NCBI GenBank assembly: GCA_016707525.1
Contig: JADJHP010000001.1
Location: forward strand, 1 to 64,000
Reading direction: 5' to 3'
Length of the DNA stretch: 64,000 nucleotides
Source of the DNA: Ignavibacteriota bacterium
Lineage (GTDB): Bacteria; Bacteroidota; Ignavibacteria; UBA10030; UBA6906
This document shows, in pieces, positions 17,962 to 25,854 of this stretch. Under the pieces are notes generated by a model. That model worked only from the letters and a program-made list of their open reading frames with translations, was not told where the DNA came from and searched no databases. Position 1 is the first letter of the stretch, and each line of letters begins with the position of its first letter. Position numbers and translations under genes: made by a program.

Positions 17962-19500
17962 GTGAAGACCGCGTGGAGGGGATTCGTGCTCCTTGTCGTA
18001 GCTCTGTCCGGCCTTGCCTTCCGCTCAGGGGCAGCGGGGAACGGTACGCCGGCCACGGAGGGGACGCCGCGTTTGTCCGTAGGCGGCGAGGCCCCGGTCG
18101 TCATCGTGGTGGACACGGCGGGTGTTCTCCACGGTTGGGGGTACAACGGACTCGGCAGTCTCGGCAATGGTGCAAATGCTGACACCCAGCGAACCCCGGC
18201 GGCAGTTGTGATGAATGGCCTGTTGTCGGGCAAGACCATTGTAGCGCTGGCAGGCGGCACGTATCATATGCTTGCGCTGGATTCAGACGGGAGGGTCTAT
18301 GCGTGGGGATACAACCGTTCTGGCCAGCTGGGGGACGGGACCACAGTGGACAGCAACGTCCCCGTCGCCGTCTACACGCAGGGCGCGCTGGAGGGAGAGA
18401 GGATCATCGCAATTGCTGCCGGATGGGACCATTCTCTCGCTCTCTCGGCCGATGGGGCTGTGTACGCCTGGGGCCGTAACGGGAGCGGCCAGCTCGGCGA
18501 TGGAACGACATTGGGCTCGAATGTCCCTGTTGCTGTGCGGGCCGATGGTGCCCTGTCCGGCAAGTTCGTTACGGCGATCAGTGCAGGTGGGTACCATTCC
18601 CTCGCGTTAACCTCGGAGGGCACGGTGTATGCCTGGGGGCTTAATAATGATGGAGCTCTCGGCGATGGGGGTTCCACCAGCAGTTCCCTGCCCGTTCGTG
18701 TTTATTCGGAGGGGGAGATGTCGGGTGCGTTCATCACAGCGGTAAGTGGTGGCGGATGGTATTCGCTTGCACTTTCGTCTGGGGGCGTTGTGTATGCGTG
18801 GGGCAACGGTCAATGGCTCGGGAGGAGGTGGGCTGGAAACAGTGCTGTGCCCATCGTGGTTCGGGAAGCTCTTGAGGGAAGGACAATCACGGCGATCGCC
18901 GCGGGCAGGGTCCACGCTCTTGTTCTGGATTCGGAGGGGGCAGTGCATGGATGGGGCCGAAATGACAATGGGGGCCTCTGCAACAGAAGCTTGTATGCAA
19001 CCTACGTCCCTGTCACCGTGGTCAGGGCCGGTGAGCTGGCCGGGACGACAATTTCCCGCATTTTTGCTGGGGCGGAATTCTCGTATGCCGTCTCTTCTGA
19101 TCGTCGTCTCTATGCGTGGGGTCTCAATCGCTTCGGCCAGGTTGGCGACGGCACGACGGTGAACAGGTGGTCTCCGGTGGCGACGCTTATCCACCGCATC
19201 GCTACGGACGTAGCGGACGACTCGCCAGAGTCCCCGTCAGGATTCACGCTTCGGCAAAACTACCCCAACCCCTTCAACCCATCGACGACCATCCGCTACG
19301 GTCTCCCGATTCGGTCTCACGTCTCTCTCACCGTGTACAACACGCTTGGTCAGGGTGTAGCTACACTCATGAACGGAGAACAAGACCCCGGTTACCATGA
19401 AGTGCGCTTCGACGGCTCGACACTCCCGAGCGGCGTGTACTTCTACCGCCTTCAATCACGGAGCTATGCGGAGACGAAGAAGTTATTGCTTATTCGGTGA
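17962..19500 (+). CDS. T9SS-secreted RCC1-repeat propeller protein
   Basis: 512 residues from GTG 17962, with a signal peptide (FVLLVVALSGLAFRSGA). About seven RCC1-type repeats follow (SLALSADGAVYAWGRNGSGQ, then LGDGT and equivalents), predicting one seven-bladed propeller. The C-terminus is a T9SS type A domain (QNYPNPFNPSTTIRYGLP...KKLLLIR). Bacterial RCC1 proteins of this kind are secreted surface proteins, and the ligand is unknown. The terminator after it has lost its T tract and runs directly into a fragment of the four-helix-bundle gene, marking a recombination joint near 19553. Confidence 0.85.
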   Translation: MKTAWRGFVLLVVALSGLAFRSGAAGNGTPATEGTPRLSVGGEAPVVIVVDTAGVLHGWGYNGLGSLGNGANADTQRTPAAVVMNGLLSGKTIVALAGGTYHMLALDSDGRVYAWGYNRSGQLGDGTTVDSNVPVAVYTQGALEGERIIAIAAGWDHSLALSADGAVYAWGRNGSGQLGDGTTLGSNVPVAVRADGALSGKFVTAISAGGYHSLALTSEGTVYAWGLNNDGALGDGGSTSSSLPVRVYSEGEMSGAFITAVSGGGWYSLALSSGGVVYAWGNGQWLGRRWAGNSAVPIVVREALEGRTITAIAAGRVHALVLDSEGAVHGWGRNDNGGLCNRSLYATYVPVTVVRAGELAGTTISRIFAGAEFSYAVSSDRRLYAWGLNRFGQVGDGTTVNRWSPVATLIHRIATDVADDSPESPSGFTLRQNYPNPFNPSTTIRYGLPIRSHVSLTVYNTLGQGVATLMNGEQDPGYHEVRFDGSTLPSGVYFYRLQSRSYAETKKLLLIR

Positions 19501-19551
19501 CGGTGGGGTCACGCAAGGCAGTGCGAAAGGCTCGTCCTTGTTTTCTGGGCG

Positions 19552-19644
19552 GGCCGCGGAAAGTCTGAGTGATTTCATTCGCAAATTGGGTATTGTGATG
19601 AAGGAACTCAACGAGTCACGGGTGTGGCTGGAGATGATACGTGG
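19552..19644 (+). pseudogene. Internal fragment of a four helix bundle gene (third copy)
   Basis: AESLSDFIRKLGIVMKELNE and SRVWLEMI are preserved, corresponding to the middle of the 219-623 gene. Neither start nor end is present. Both edges are abrupt: terminator sequence on the left, unrelated sequence after GATGATACG on the right. Confidence 0.75.
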
Positions 19645-19673
19645 CGTCAAACATGTGGCGAAGTCTGATGATA

Positions 19674-19997
19674 TCACTCTTCTTCGGCATACACCACCCG
19701 GGCTTCCGCTACCACTTGTTGTCGAAAATACTTGCTCAGGCTTGCGGGAGTGTGGAGATCGACCGGTCTCTCGAATATCTCTGAAAGATCCTCTGCGATC
19801 CTGGCGTAGGCAAATCCAGGCGTTCGACCCGTCTCGAATTCCACGAGAAGATCGATATCACTCTCGGATGAACGAGATCCGTCAGCCGTTGAACCAAACA
19901 CCATGAGGCGCCGGACATGATATTTCTGGCAAACGTCTCTTAGGGTTGGTGTTGCCAGGGGCGGGAGAGGCTCAGTATGGGTTGGTGACGTGGACAT
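19674..19997 (-). CDS. MntA-like minimal nucleotidyltransferase (antitoxin-type)
   Basis: 107 residues. The nucleotidyltransferase signature is clear: VFGSTADGSRSSESDIDLLV (about residues 34-53) with the GS and DxD catalytic elements, then a helical C-terminus (ERPVDLHTPASLSKYF). Members of this family usually act with a HepT RNase toxin and inactivate it by AMP transfer. No HepT gene is seen next to it, and adjacent sequence is repeats and gene fragments, so it is probably an orphan half of a former module. Confidence 0.75.
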   Translation of the reverse strand: MSTSPTHTEPLPPLATPTLRDVCQKYHVRRLMVFGSTADGSRSSESDIDLLVEFETGRTPGFAYARIAEDLSEIFERPVDLHTPASLSKYFRQQVVAEARVVYAEEE

Positions 19998-20157
19998 GGG
20001 ACGGACGACATAGAGGGACTACAATGTCTGCATCTCGCAATATACGACATCCATCGTTGGAATCAATGGAGTGTGGTCGGTCCGGGTAGCACCTTAGGCT
20101 TGCCTGGCAGGGCAGAAAATGATGGATCGGAAATGCGGCGGGAAGTACCCAAAACAT

Positions 20158-20275
20158 GTAGAGCCCGTCCCGCGAAGCGGGCTCCGGGCTCTAAATTATC
20201 CATGATCCATGGAAAACTGATCATTCGATCCCGCGAACCGGGATCGAGCGGGGCGGACGGGGGGTCTCACAGAAC
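20158..20275 (+). repeat. Triple-hairpin repeat, copy c
   Basis: AGCCCG...CGGGCT with an extra inner hairpin (20161-20191), the TTATCCATGATCCATGG near-palindrome, GATCCCGCGAACCGGGATC, and the GGGGCGGACGGGG tail followed by CACAGAACACTGATG, as after copy a. Its third hairpin lacks the T-rich arms of copies a and b. Confidence 0.65.
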
Positions 20276-20573
20276 ACTGATGATACTTGAATTCACCAGA
20301 TTGGGACCAGATCCGGCGCCAACCATCGTTGCCATGTCCATCTCTATTGACAAACCCTGAGAATCCCGGTACTTTCTTGCGGCGAAGAGCATGTTTGCCG
20401 CGCGGACTCGGGGATCTTGCATGGTTGACTTACGTCAAACACTTCACGCGAAACGGACCGGCGCTTCTACCCATAGTAACGGTTCTTTTTGTTCCCGCAT
20501 TGAAGCGCTGCATCGCCGAGAAAATCCCCGACGTTCAATCGAAGGCAATTCCACTCAAGCACGGACACCAGAA

Positions 20574-21659
20574 ATGCTCAAACACCGGTTCAGCTGCATC
20601 GCCATTGTCATCCTTGGGTTGCTCAACAGTAGCCTGGCCCAGACGTCGTTCTCACCTGCTATCGAGGGGGGATTCATTCGACTCCTTTCGGAACAAAACG
20701 TCCCTGGTGTCTCAATTGCCCAGATCAGTGGAGGTAAGATCGTAGCTCTTGGCGCATACGGACGGCAGGATTCCGTGGATGCTGCGAAGACGACGACTCT
20801 CTACAATGTTGCCTCATTGGCGAAGCCAATTTCCGCCGAAGTAGCGCTTCGCCTCGTCTCAAGGGGGACGATTTCACTCGACGAGCCGATGGTCAACTAC
20901 TGGACCGATCCTGACATAGCCCGGGACGATCGGCGGATGCTCTTGACGCCGCTGTTCTCCTTGACCCACCGGACCGGCTTTGCCGCCAATTGGCGCTCAG
21001 AGGATGGCGGTACGCTCAGGTTCACGAGCACCCCGGGTACAACATTCCATTATTCGGGAGAAGGGTACGAATACCTGGCGCGATTCATCCAGAAGAAAAC
21101 GAACCGCGACCTCCAGGCGCAGGCAAAAGAGCTGCTCTTTACTCCGGCAGAGATGGCGGCGACATCTTACGTATGCCAACCCTGGTTCGAAGGCAGAGTG
21201 GCCCTTCCGGCCGGTAAGGACGGCGGGTGGATCGAGCCTATGTTCACAGCCAGCCCGCTCGCCTCCGATCTCCTCTATACGACCGCCGGGGACTATGCCA
21301 GATTTCTGATACAGGTGATGAACAATGAGGGTATCACGGATTCTCTTGCACGCGAGCGCCAGCGAGTTCAGGTGAACCTGCTGGAAGAAATCGGTCAGTC
21401 AATTCCGGTTGAGCTTCGTCCCGATGAGCTGGGCATGGGCCTGGGGTGGATGGTGATTCGGTTCAAGCAAACGACATTTTTCATGCATACAGGCCATGAC
21501 CCGGGTGTCCATACGTTCGCGTATCTGAGTCCGACGAACGGAACAGGTGCGGTGATCCTGACGAACGGCGAGAAGGGAAAGAGCATCGTCGCTCCCATTC
21601 TCAAGGAGATCGGGGTGGAGCCTGAACTCGTAGCTCTTCTGGAAAGGACAATGCGGTAG
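20574..21659 (+). CDS. serine hydrolase of the beta-lactamase/penicillin-binding family (class C type)
   Basis: 361 residues. ATG 20574 was chosen because a signal peptide begins there (CIAIVILGLLNSSLAQ). The active-site SxxK is SLAK (about residue 82), and a Tyr motif (YSGEGYEYL) and a C-terminal HTGHDPG, equivalent to the KTG box, follow in order. The fold is that of AmpC-like esterases, D-aminopeptidases and low-activity beta-lactamases. It would act in the periplasm or outside the cell. The exact substrate cannot be inferred. It lies in a repeat-rich stretch with no operon partner. Confidence 0.8.
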   Translation: MLKHRFSCIAIVILGLLNSSLAQTSFSPAIEGGFIRLLSEQNVPGVSIAQISGGKIVALGAYGRQDSVDAAKTTTLYNVASLAKPISAEVALRLVSRGTISLDEPMVNYWTDPDIARDDRRMLLTPLFSLTHRTGFAANWRSEDGGTLRFTSTPGTTFHYSGEGYEYLARFIQKKTNRDLQAQAKELLFTPAEMAATSYVCQPWFEGRVALPAGKDGGWIEPMFTASPLASDLLYTTAGDYARFLIQVMNNEGITDSLARERQRVQVNLLEEIGQSIPVELRPDELGMGLGWMVIRFKQTTFFMHTGHDPGVHTFAYLSPTNGTGAVILTNGEKGKSIVAPILKEIGVEPELVALLERTMR

Positions 21660-21733
21660 ATCGTGATCCCCAAGCTCTTCCTGATACGTGGTACAAAACG
21701 AGCAATGGTGTCGACATCGCAGCCCGCCACCTT

Positions 21734-21919
21734 GTGTTGAAGGAACTCAACGAGTCACGGGTGTGGCTGGAGATGATACAGAAGAGGGCATACATTCAGA
21801 GTGAGACCGTAACACCCGCCCTGGATGAATGGCTCGCTCTGAGCAAGATCATCGCAGTGAGCCGGAGGACAGTAGCGGAGAATGCAGGCAGGATACGGCA
21901 GGCCAGCGCTGCAAAATGA
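21734..21919 (+). pseudogene. 3' fragment of a four helix bundle gene (fourth copy)
   Basis: The frame preserves LKELNESRVWLEMIQKRAYI and the C-terminal half to the natural stop, corresponding to about the last 60 residues of the 219-623 gene. The N-terminal half is absent. The triple-hairpin repeat copy d follows directly, as it does for the intact gene. Confidence 0.75.
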
Positions 21920-22035
21920 GAGAGCCCGGAAATTCTTCCGGGCTCTAAATTATCCATGATCCATGGATAATGGATAACTGATAATTCGATCCCGCGAAGC
22001 GGGATCGGGCGGGGCGGACGGGGGTCTCACAGAAC
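21920..22035 (+). repeat. Triple-hairpin repeat, copy d
   Basis: GAGCCCGG...CCGGGCTC (21922-21945), ATTATCCATG-atc-CATGGATAAT, GATCCCGCGAAGCGGGATC, then the GGGGCGGACGGGG tail with CACAGAACCCTCATC. It joins directly to the second DUF4160 cassette. Confidence 0.7.
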
Positions 22036-22165
22036 CCTCATCTTCTGCGAATTCGGCACGGAATCGCTGAAACGACGAAGTTGAGACCTTGACAAGCGCT
22101 CCCATACAGGATATATTGTATCTGGATGACCGTAGTGGCCGCTTCTCACTTGGGTGACGAAACAT

Positions 22166-22435
22166 ATGCCCGTAATCTCGATGTTCTATGGAATCGTCGT
22201 GTTGATGTACTACTTCGACGACAAGAAACACAAGACACCCCATATTCATGCTCAGTATGGGGAAGAAGAAGCCGTCGTTTCCATCCCTGAGGGAAATGTC
22301 ATCGCCGGAACGCTGCCGCCGGCGAAGCTGAGACTTGTTCTTGCATGGATCGAGATACACAAAGAAGAGCTCCTTGCGAATTGGCGGCTGGCCACAGAAG
22401 GTCAACAGGTGTTTAACATCGATCCGTTGAAGTGA
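22166..22435 (+). CDS. DUF4160 domain-containing protein, copy 2
   Basis: 89 residues from ATG 22166, encoding the same protein as 16683-16952 with only silent DNA differences visible. Both copies therefore appear to be kept under selection or to have duplicated recently. DUF2442 follows after 4 bases. Confidence 0.8.
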   Translation: MPVISMFYGIVVLMYYFDDKKHKTPHIHAQYGEEEAVVSIPEGNVIAGTLPPAKLRLVLAWIEIHKEELLANWRLATEGQQVFNIDPLK

Positions 22436-22439
22436 TCAT

Positions 22440-22682
22440 ATGAACAAGCTCACCTCGGTAACGCCACAGGACGATCACACGCTCGTTCTTGTATTCGATG
22501 ATGGATCGCAGCGTCTGTTCGACGTACGCCCGTATCTTGACAAAGGGATCTTTGTCGAACTCAAGAACCTCGCCTATTTCAGACAGGTCAGGATCGCTTT
22601 TGGAACCGTCCAGTGGCCGCACCAACAGGACATCGCTCCTGAGACGCTCTATCATGACTCCAGAACGTATGTCGCTTCGTAG
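22440..22682 (+). CDS. DUF2442 domain-containing protein, copy 2
   Basis: 80 residues. It differs from the first copy at only two positions (Ile to Thr near residue 5, Ala to Thr near the C-terminus). The same spacing to the DUF4160 gene and to the 59-residue gene is kept. Confidence 0.8.
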   Translation: MNKLTSVTPQDDHTLVLVFDDGSQRLFDVRPYLDKGIFVELKNLAYFRQVRIAFGTVQWPHQQDIAPETLYHDSRTYVAS

Positions 22683-22793
22683 CGATCCTTCTGAGTTCAC
22701 CGGTTTCTACGTGGATGACTGAAGATCGGCCGTCCTGTGATACCTGGCAGAGTGGTCTCAGGGCACATTTTGGATAGTGCTCCGGGAGGCAGA

Positions 22794-22973
22794 ATGACAA
22801 AGCACCAACGCAAGAAACGGGAGCTCATCATCGAGGGGGTGAAGGAATCTGTCGCAAGAGCTCTCGAGCGTCATAAGAAACTGGGCGAATCGGTGGCGGT
22901 GTGGAAGGATGGCAAAGTGGTGATGCTAACGCCAAGCCAGATTCCTTCGAGGTCACCTCGTCAGTACAAGTAG
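22794..22973 (+). CDS. 59-residue basic protein, copy 2
   Basis: ATG 22794 with the GGGAGG ribosome site conserved. The helical basic core (RELIIEGVKESVARALERHK) is unchanged from the first copy, and substitutions fall near both ends. Conservation of frame and ribosome site between copies supports translation. Confidence 0.65.
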   Translation: MTKHQRKKRELIIEGVKESVARALERHKKLGESVAVWKDGKVVMLTPSQIPSRSPRQYK

Positions 22974-23064
22974 GTGCCTATTCCTCCCCGGAAGGCATAA
23001 GCGACTGCCTCACTATTGAAATCAAATTCCGATTTGTTAACGTCGGTTGTGTCATTGGCATTCG

Positions 23065-23093
23065 TTGACAATTCCCTTGGGTTTCCGTAACAT
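23065..23093 (+). promoter_or_regulatory. Promoter D (TTGACA-17-TAACAT)
   Basis: TTGACA at 23065-23070 and TAACAT at 23088-23093 have a 17-base spacer. The TTGACAATTCCC start resembles promoters A, B and E. Confidence 0.6.
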
Positions 23094-23099
23094 GCTGCA

Positions 23100-23172
23100 T
23101 ACCGTCCTCGGGGGAGACGCGATTCGGAGCCTCTTCTGCCGAGACATGGTAGAGGAGGCTTTGTCGTTACAG
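23100..23172 (+). ncRNA. Candidate structured leader RNA, copy D
   Basis: CCTCGGGGGAGACG is followed by a 13-bp stem, AGCCTCTTCTGCC with GGTAGAGGAGGCT (23128-23140 and 23148-23160), a 7-base loop and a TTGTCGTTAC tail. Sequence outside GCCTC/GAGGC differs from copies A-C while pairing is maintained. A lipoprotein gene starts 65 bases later. Confidence 0.55.
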
Positions 23173-23236
23173 TCAACAGCAACATCCGAGAAGATGTCGT
23201 GATCCCGGGACCGCGGACCAACGAGGCACGTTTAGT

Positions 23237-23758
23237 ATGACATGGGAGAGGATGATTGAGACGGGGTGGGGCGCGCTGTGTTGGTTGGTCCTCATAGCTC
23301 TGCCATTGGCCTGCTCTGAACCCGTTGATCATGTGGACGAACGGGTTCCGACAGTGAAGTTGACGCTCATTGACGTTTCAGTTCATGAGGTCTACCTCCA
23401 CGTTGCGCGTCTCGAGACAAAACCGAATACCGTCTATCTCCTGCGTAGAAACGGGCATACCCTGCGTGAGTTCTTGGATACACAATTTGGTCAAGACCTG
23501 ACCGATACCGGGCTGGTTGCAAGTACTTCGTACGAATACTCGGTTGTATCGGCGGCCAATCCCTCCATATTCGAATCCAACAGCGTTCAGGCAAGGACCC
23601 TCACACCTTCCGGACACTCCGTGACCTGGGAGACGTTCTTTCTCGGAGACGGGAATGGTTCCGTCGTATACGATGTGGAGGTTGTCTCTGAATCTCTCGT
23701 CGTAGCGGTTGGGAAGTTGGGGTCTGTTCCCCATCGCATGGTCCATTGCGGATGTTAG
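23237..23758 (+). pseudogene. Surface lipoprotein with Fn3-like domain, truncated by IS3 element
   Basis: The first 172 codons survive. A signal peptide ends in the lipobox LPLAC (Cys about residue 30). A fibronectin type III-like stretch follows (VYLLRRNGHTLREFLDTQFG, then LVASTSYEYSVVSAANPS) and the start of a propeller-like segment (FFLGDGNGSVVYDVEVVS). The reading frame then enters the insertion sequence at 23753. No continuation is recognisable right of the element. Confidence 0.6.
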
Positions 23759-23803
23759 TTTTGTTAGTATATTCGCACATCGGGAAGCGAGGAGGACCGC
23801 GCC

Positions 23804-24067
23804 ATGAAGAAGCGCTACACGGAAGCCCAGATCGCCTTTGCCTTGCGCCAGGCGGCATCAGGTACGCCGGTCTGTGACATCACGCGGAAGATGGGCGTGA
23901 CCGACGTGACGTTCTACCGCTGGAAGAAGCTCTACGCGAACATGGACGTCAGTGAGATCCGTCGCTTGAAGCAACTCGAGGATGAGAACCAACGTCTCAA
24001 GCGTCTCGTAGCCGACCTGACGCTCGACAAGCAGATGCTCCAGGAGGTGCTCTCAAAAAAGCTGTGA
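23804..24067 (+). CDS. IS3-family transposase OrfA
   Basis: 87 residues, starting after GGAGGA. The N-terminal helix-turn-helix (YTEAQIAFALRQAASGTPVC, then DITRKMGVTDVTFYRWKK) binds element ends. The C-terminal leucine-zipper-like coil (RLKQLEDENQRLKRLVADLT) mediates multimerisation. It overlaps OrfB by 4 bases, which permits production of the OrfAB transposase by programmed frameshifting. Confidence 0.9.
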   Translation: MKKRYTEAQIAFALRQAASGTPVCDITRKMGVTDVTFYRWKKLYANMDVSEIRRLKQLEDENQRLKRLVADLTLDKQMLQEVLSKKL

Positions 24068-24906
24068 GGCCCGCCCTTCGCCGGGAACTCGTCCACGAGA
24101 TGCAGGCAGTGTATCAGACGAGCGAGCGGCGGGCCCTGCGCGTGTTCAAGTGGCCGCGGTCAACACATCGGCATGTAGGAACGACCGATCCTCAGTTGCC
24201 GCTTCGTCTGCGCCTACGAGAACTGGCAACATCGAAGATCTCCTTCGGCTATCGCCGGCTCCACATCGCGCTGAGGCGCGAAGGATGGCCCATAAACCAT
24301 AAAAGGGTCTACCGGCTCTACCGCGCAGAAGGCCTGATATTACGGCGCAAAACACCGCGTCGTCGTGTCGCTGCAGTCAAGCGTGAGATTCGTCCGACCG
24401 CATTGTCAAGGAACGAGTGCTGGAGCATGGACTTCGTCTCAGATCAGCTTTTCGATGAACACCGGATCCGTGTGTTGGTTATCGTCGAGAACTTCACGCG
24501 TGAGTGTCTCGCTCTTGATGCCAGCAGCCGCATCCACGGACTGGACGTTGTGAAGGTGCTTGAGCGCATCACGCAGGCACAGGGCTTCCCCAAACGCATC
24601 AAGGTGGACAATGGACCCGAGTTCATCTCCAAGGACCTGGACCGCTGGGCGTATTGGAACCACATTGAACTTGACTTCAGCCGGCCAGGCAGACCATCAG
24701 ACAACGCACTCGTCGAATCGTTCAACTCCCGGTTCCGCCAGGAGTGTCTTAATCAGCATTGGTTCCTCTCGATGGAGGATGCACGGGCAAAGATCTCGGC
24801 TTGGCAGAACGAGTACAACAGCGAGCGGCCACACAGCTCGCTAGGTTACCGCACACCTCTGGAATGTAGGAGAGATTCAGTCAAGAAAAACGCTACTGCA
24901 GCATGA
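24064..24906 (+). CDS. IS3-family transposase OrfB (DDE integrase core)
   Basis: 280 residues. An HTH_21-type region (KISFGYRRLHIALRREGWPI) precedes the rve core with catalytic Asp in WSMDFVSD, Asp in KVDNGPEF and Glu in NALVESFNSRFR, followed by the YNSERPHSSLGY signature. The gene is complete. It catalyses excision and insertion of the element together with OrfA. The residue pattern recalls the IS407/IS51 branches of IS3. Confidence 0.9.
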   Translation: MRPALRRELVHEMQAVYQTSERRALRVFKWPRSTHRHVGTTDPQLPLRLRLRELATSKISFGYRRLHIALRREGWPINHKRVYRLYRAEGLILRRKTPRRRVAAVKREIRPTALSRNECWSMDFVSDQLFDEHRIRVLVIVENFTRECLALDASSRIHGLDVVKVLERITQAQGFPKRIKVDNGPEFISKDLDRWAYWNHIELDFSRPGRPSDNALVESFNSRFRQECLNQHWFLSMEDARAKISAWQNEYNSERPHSSLGYRTPLECRRDSVKKNATAA

Positions 24907-25156
24907 AAGCCACCCCAAAACTAACACCGGTTTTGGACCCGCAATAGGGGCAAGTCCCGTTGGCCCAATCCCAATATACGAATTGGACCGGTATCAGGGG
25001 GCTAGGTCACCGCGTTCACTCGATCCTGGGATTTCAATCCCCGGAGCCTTTGAGGCAGCCGATCATCAACGGATACTCTGAAGACACAATAACTTGTTTC
25101 ACCGCAGCGGGGTCACTCCACGTGGTTCTGTATTCACGATCCTCTGCACCCGCCAC

Positions 25157-25185
25157 TTGCTTCTTTCACGTAATCGTGCGATAAT
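25157..25185 (+). promoter_or_regulatory. Possible nrfHA promoter (TTGCTT-17-GATAAT)
   Basis: TTGCTT at 25157-25162 and GATAAT at 25180-25185 have a 17-base spacer. It would place the transcription start at or after ATG 25192, which favours ATG 25225 as the nrfH start. Confidence 0.35.
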
Positions 25186-25224
25186 ATCAAAATGGGGGAT
25201 CACAATCCGAGACTGGCTGTACTC

Positions 25225-25827
25225 ATGCTCCATCTATTGCGCCGCATGTTCCGGGCGTTCATCCCGCCGCCGCAATGGAAGGTTCCGGTCATCATCACTC
25301 TCGGACTCCTCTGCGGGCTCGCGCTCCTCGTGCTGCACATCTCTAATGCCACATCCTACCTTTCCAGCGATCCTCTTACGTGTGTGAACTGCCATGTCAT
25401 GTCGCCCCAGTTCGCGACCTGGCAGCACAGCAGTCATGGACGCTTTGCCACCTGCACGGACTGTCACGTCCCCCACGATAATGTTTTCCGCACGTATGCC
25501 TTCAAGGCGCAGGACGGCATGCGGCACGCCTATGTGTTCATGTTCCGTCTGGAACCGCAGGTGATCCGGATCCGGGAGGCGGGGAAGACTGTGGTACAGG
25601 AGAACTGCATCCGGTGTCACGAGCCGCTGGTGAACGACGTGACAGTGGGCGCGGTGACGTTCGACGGCGCGCGGCACGGGCAGGGGCACCTCTGCTGGGG
25701 ATGCCACCGGGAAACGCCGCACGGCACGGTGAACAGTCTCGCGTCCACACCGGACGCGCGCGTGCCGCAACTTTCGCCGATCGTGCCGCCGTGGCTGGGC
25801 GGTGACACCTTGAACCATCTCGAATGA
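25225..25827 (+). CDS. nrfH: cytochrome c nitrite reductase small subunit (tetraheme quinol dehydrogenase)
   Basis: 200 residues from ATG 25225; ATG 25192 is in frame but sits at the likely promoter edge. One N-terminal membrane anchor (VPVIITLGLLCGLALLVLHI) precedes four CxxCH heme sites: CVNCH, CTDCH, CIRCH and CWGCH. NrfH takes electrons from the menaquinone pool and passes them to NrfA on the outer face of the inner membrane. nrfA follows after 27 bases, giving the standard nrfHA operon. The C-terminal tail after the last heme is Pro-rich and somewhat longer than usual. Confidence 0.9.
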   Translation: MLHLLRRMFRAFIPPPQWKVPVIITLGLLCGLALLVLHISNATSYLSSDPLTCVNCHVMSPQFATWQHSSHGRFATCTDCHVPHDNVFRTYAFKAQDGMRHAYVFMFRLEPQVIRIREAGKTVVQENCIRCHEPLVNDVTVGAVTFDGARHGQGHLCWGCHRETPHGTVNSLASTPDARVPQLSPIVPPWLGGDTLNHLE

Positions 25828-25854
25828 ACGAAGCGACGACCGCTGGAGGTATCT

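Larger units (their letters stand above)
21966..22973 (+). repeat. 1-kb direct repeat, copy 2 (matches 16482-17491)
   Basis: Carries the second DUF4160, DUF2442 and 59-residue genes. It lies about 5.5 kb from copy 1 in the same orientation. Homologous recombination between the two would delete the RCC1 cargo, nucleotidyltransferase and hydrolase genes. Confidence 0.85.
23753..24926 (+). mobile_element. IS3-family insertion sequence
   Basis: Ends TGTTAGTTTTG and CAAAACTAACA form terminal inverted repeats starting TG and ending CA, as is usual in IS3 elements. Length is about 1.17 kb with two overlapping transposase frames. A target duplication was not recognised. Confidence 0.75.

Noticed and set aside
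19674..19997. Complete HepT/MntA toxin-antitoxin pair
   Set aside because: Only the nucleotidyltransferase is present; neither flank encodes a HepT-like protein.
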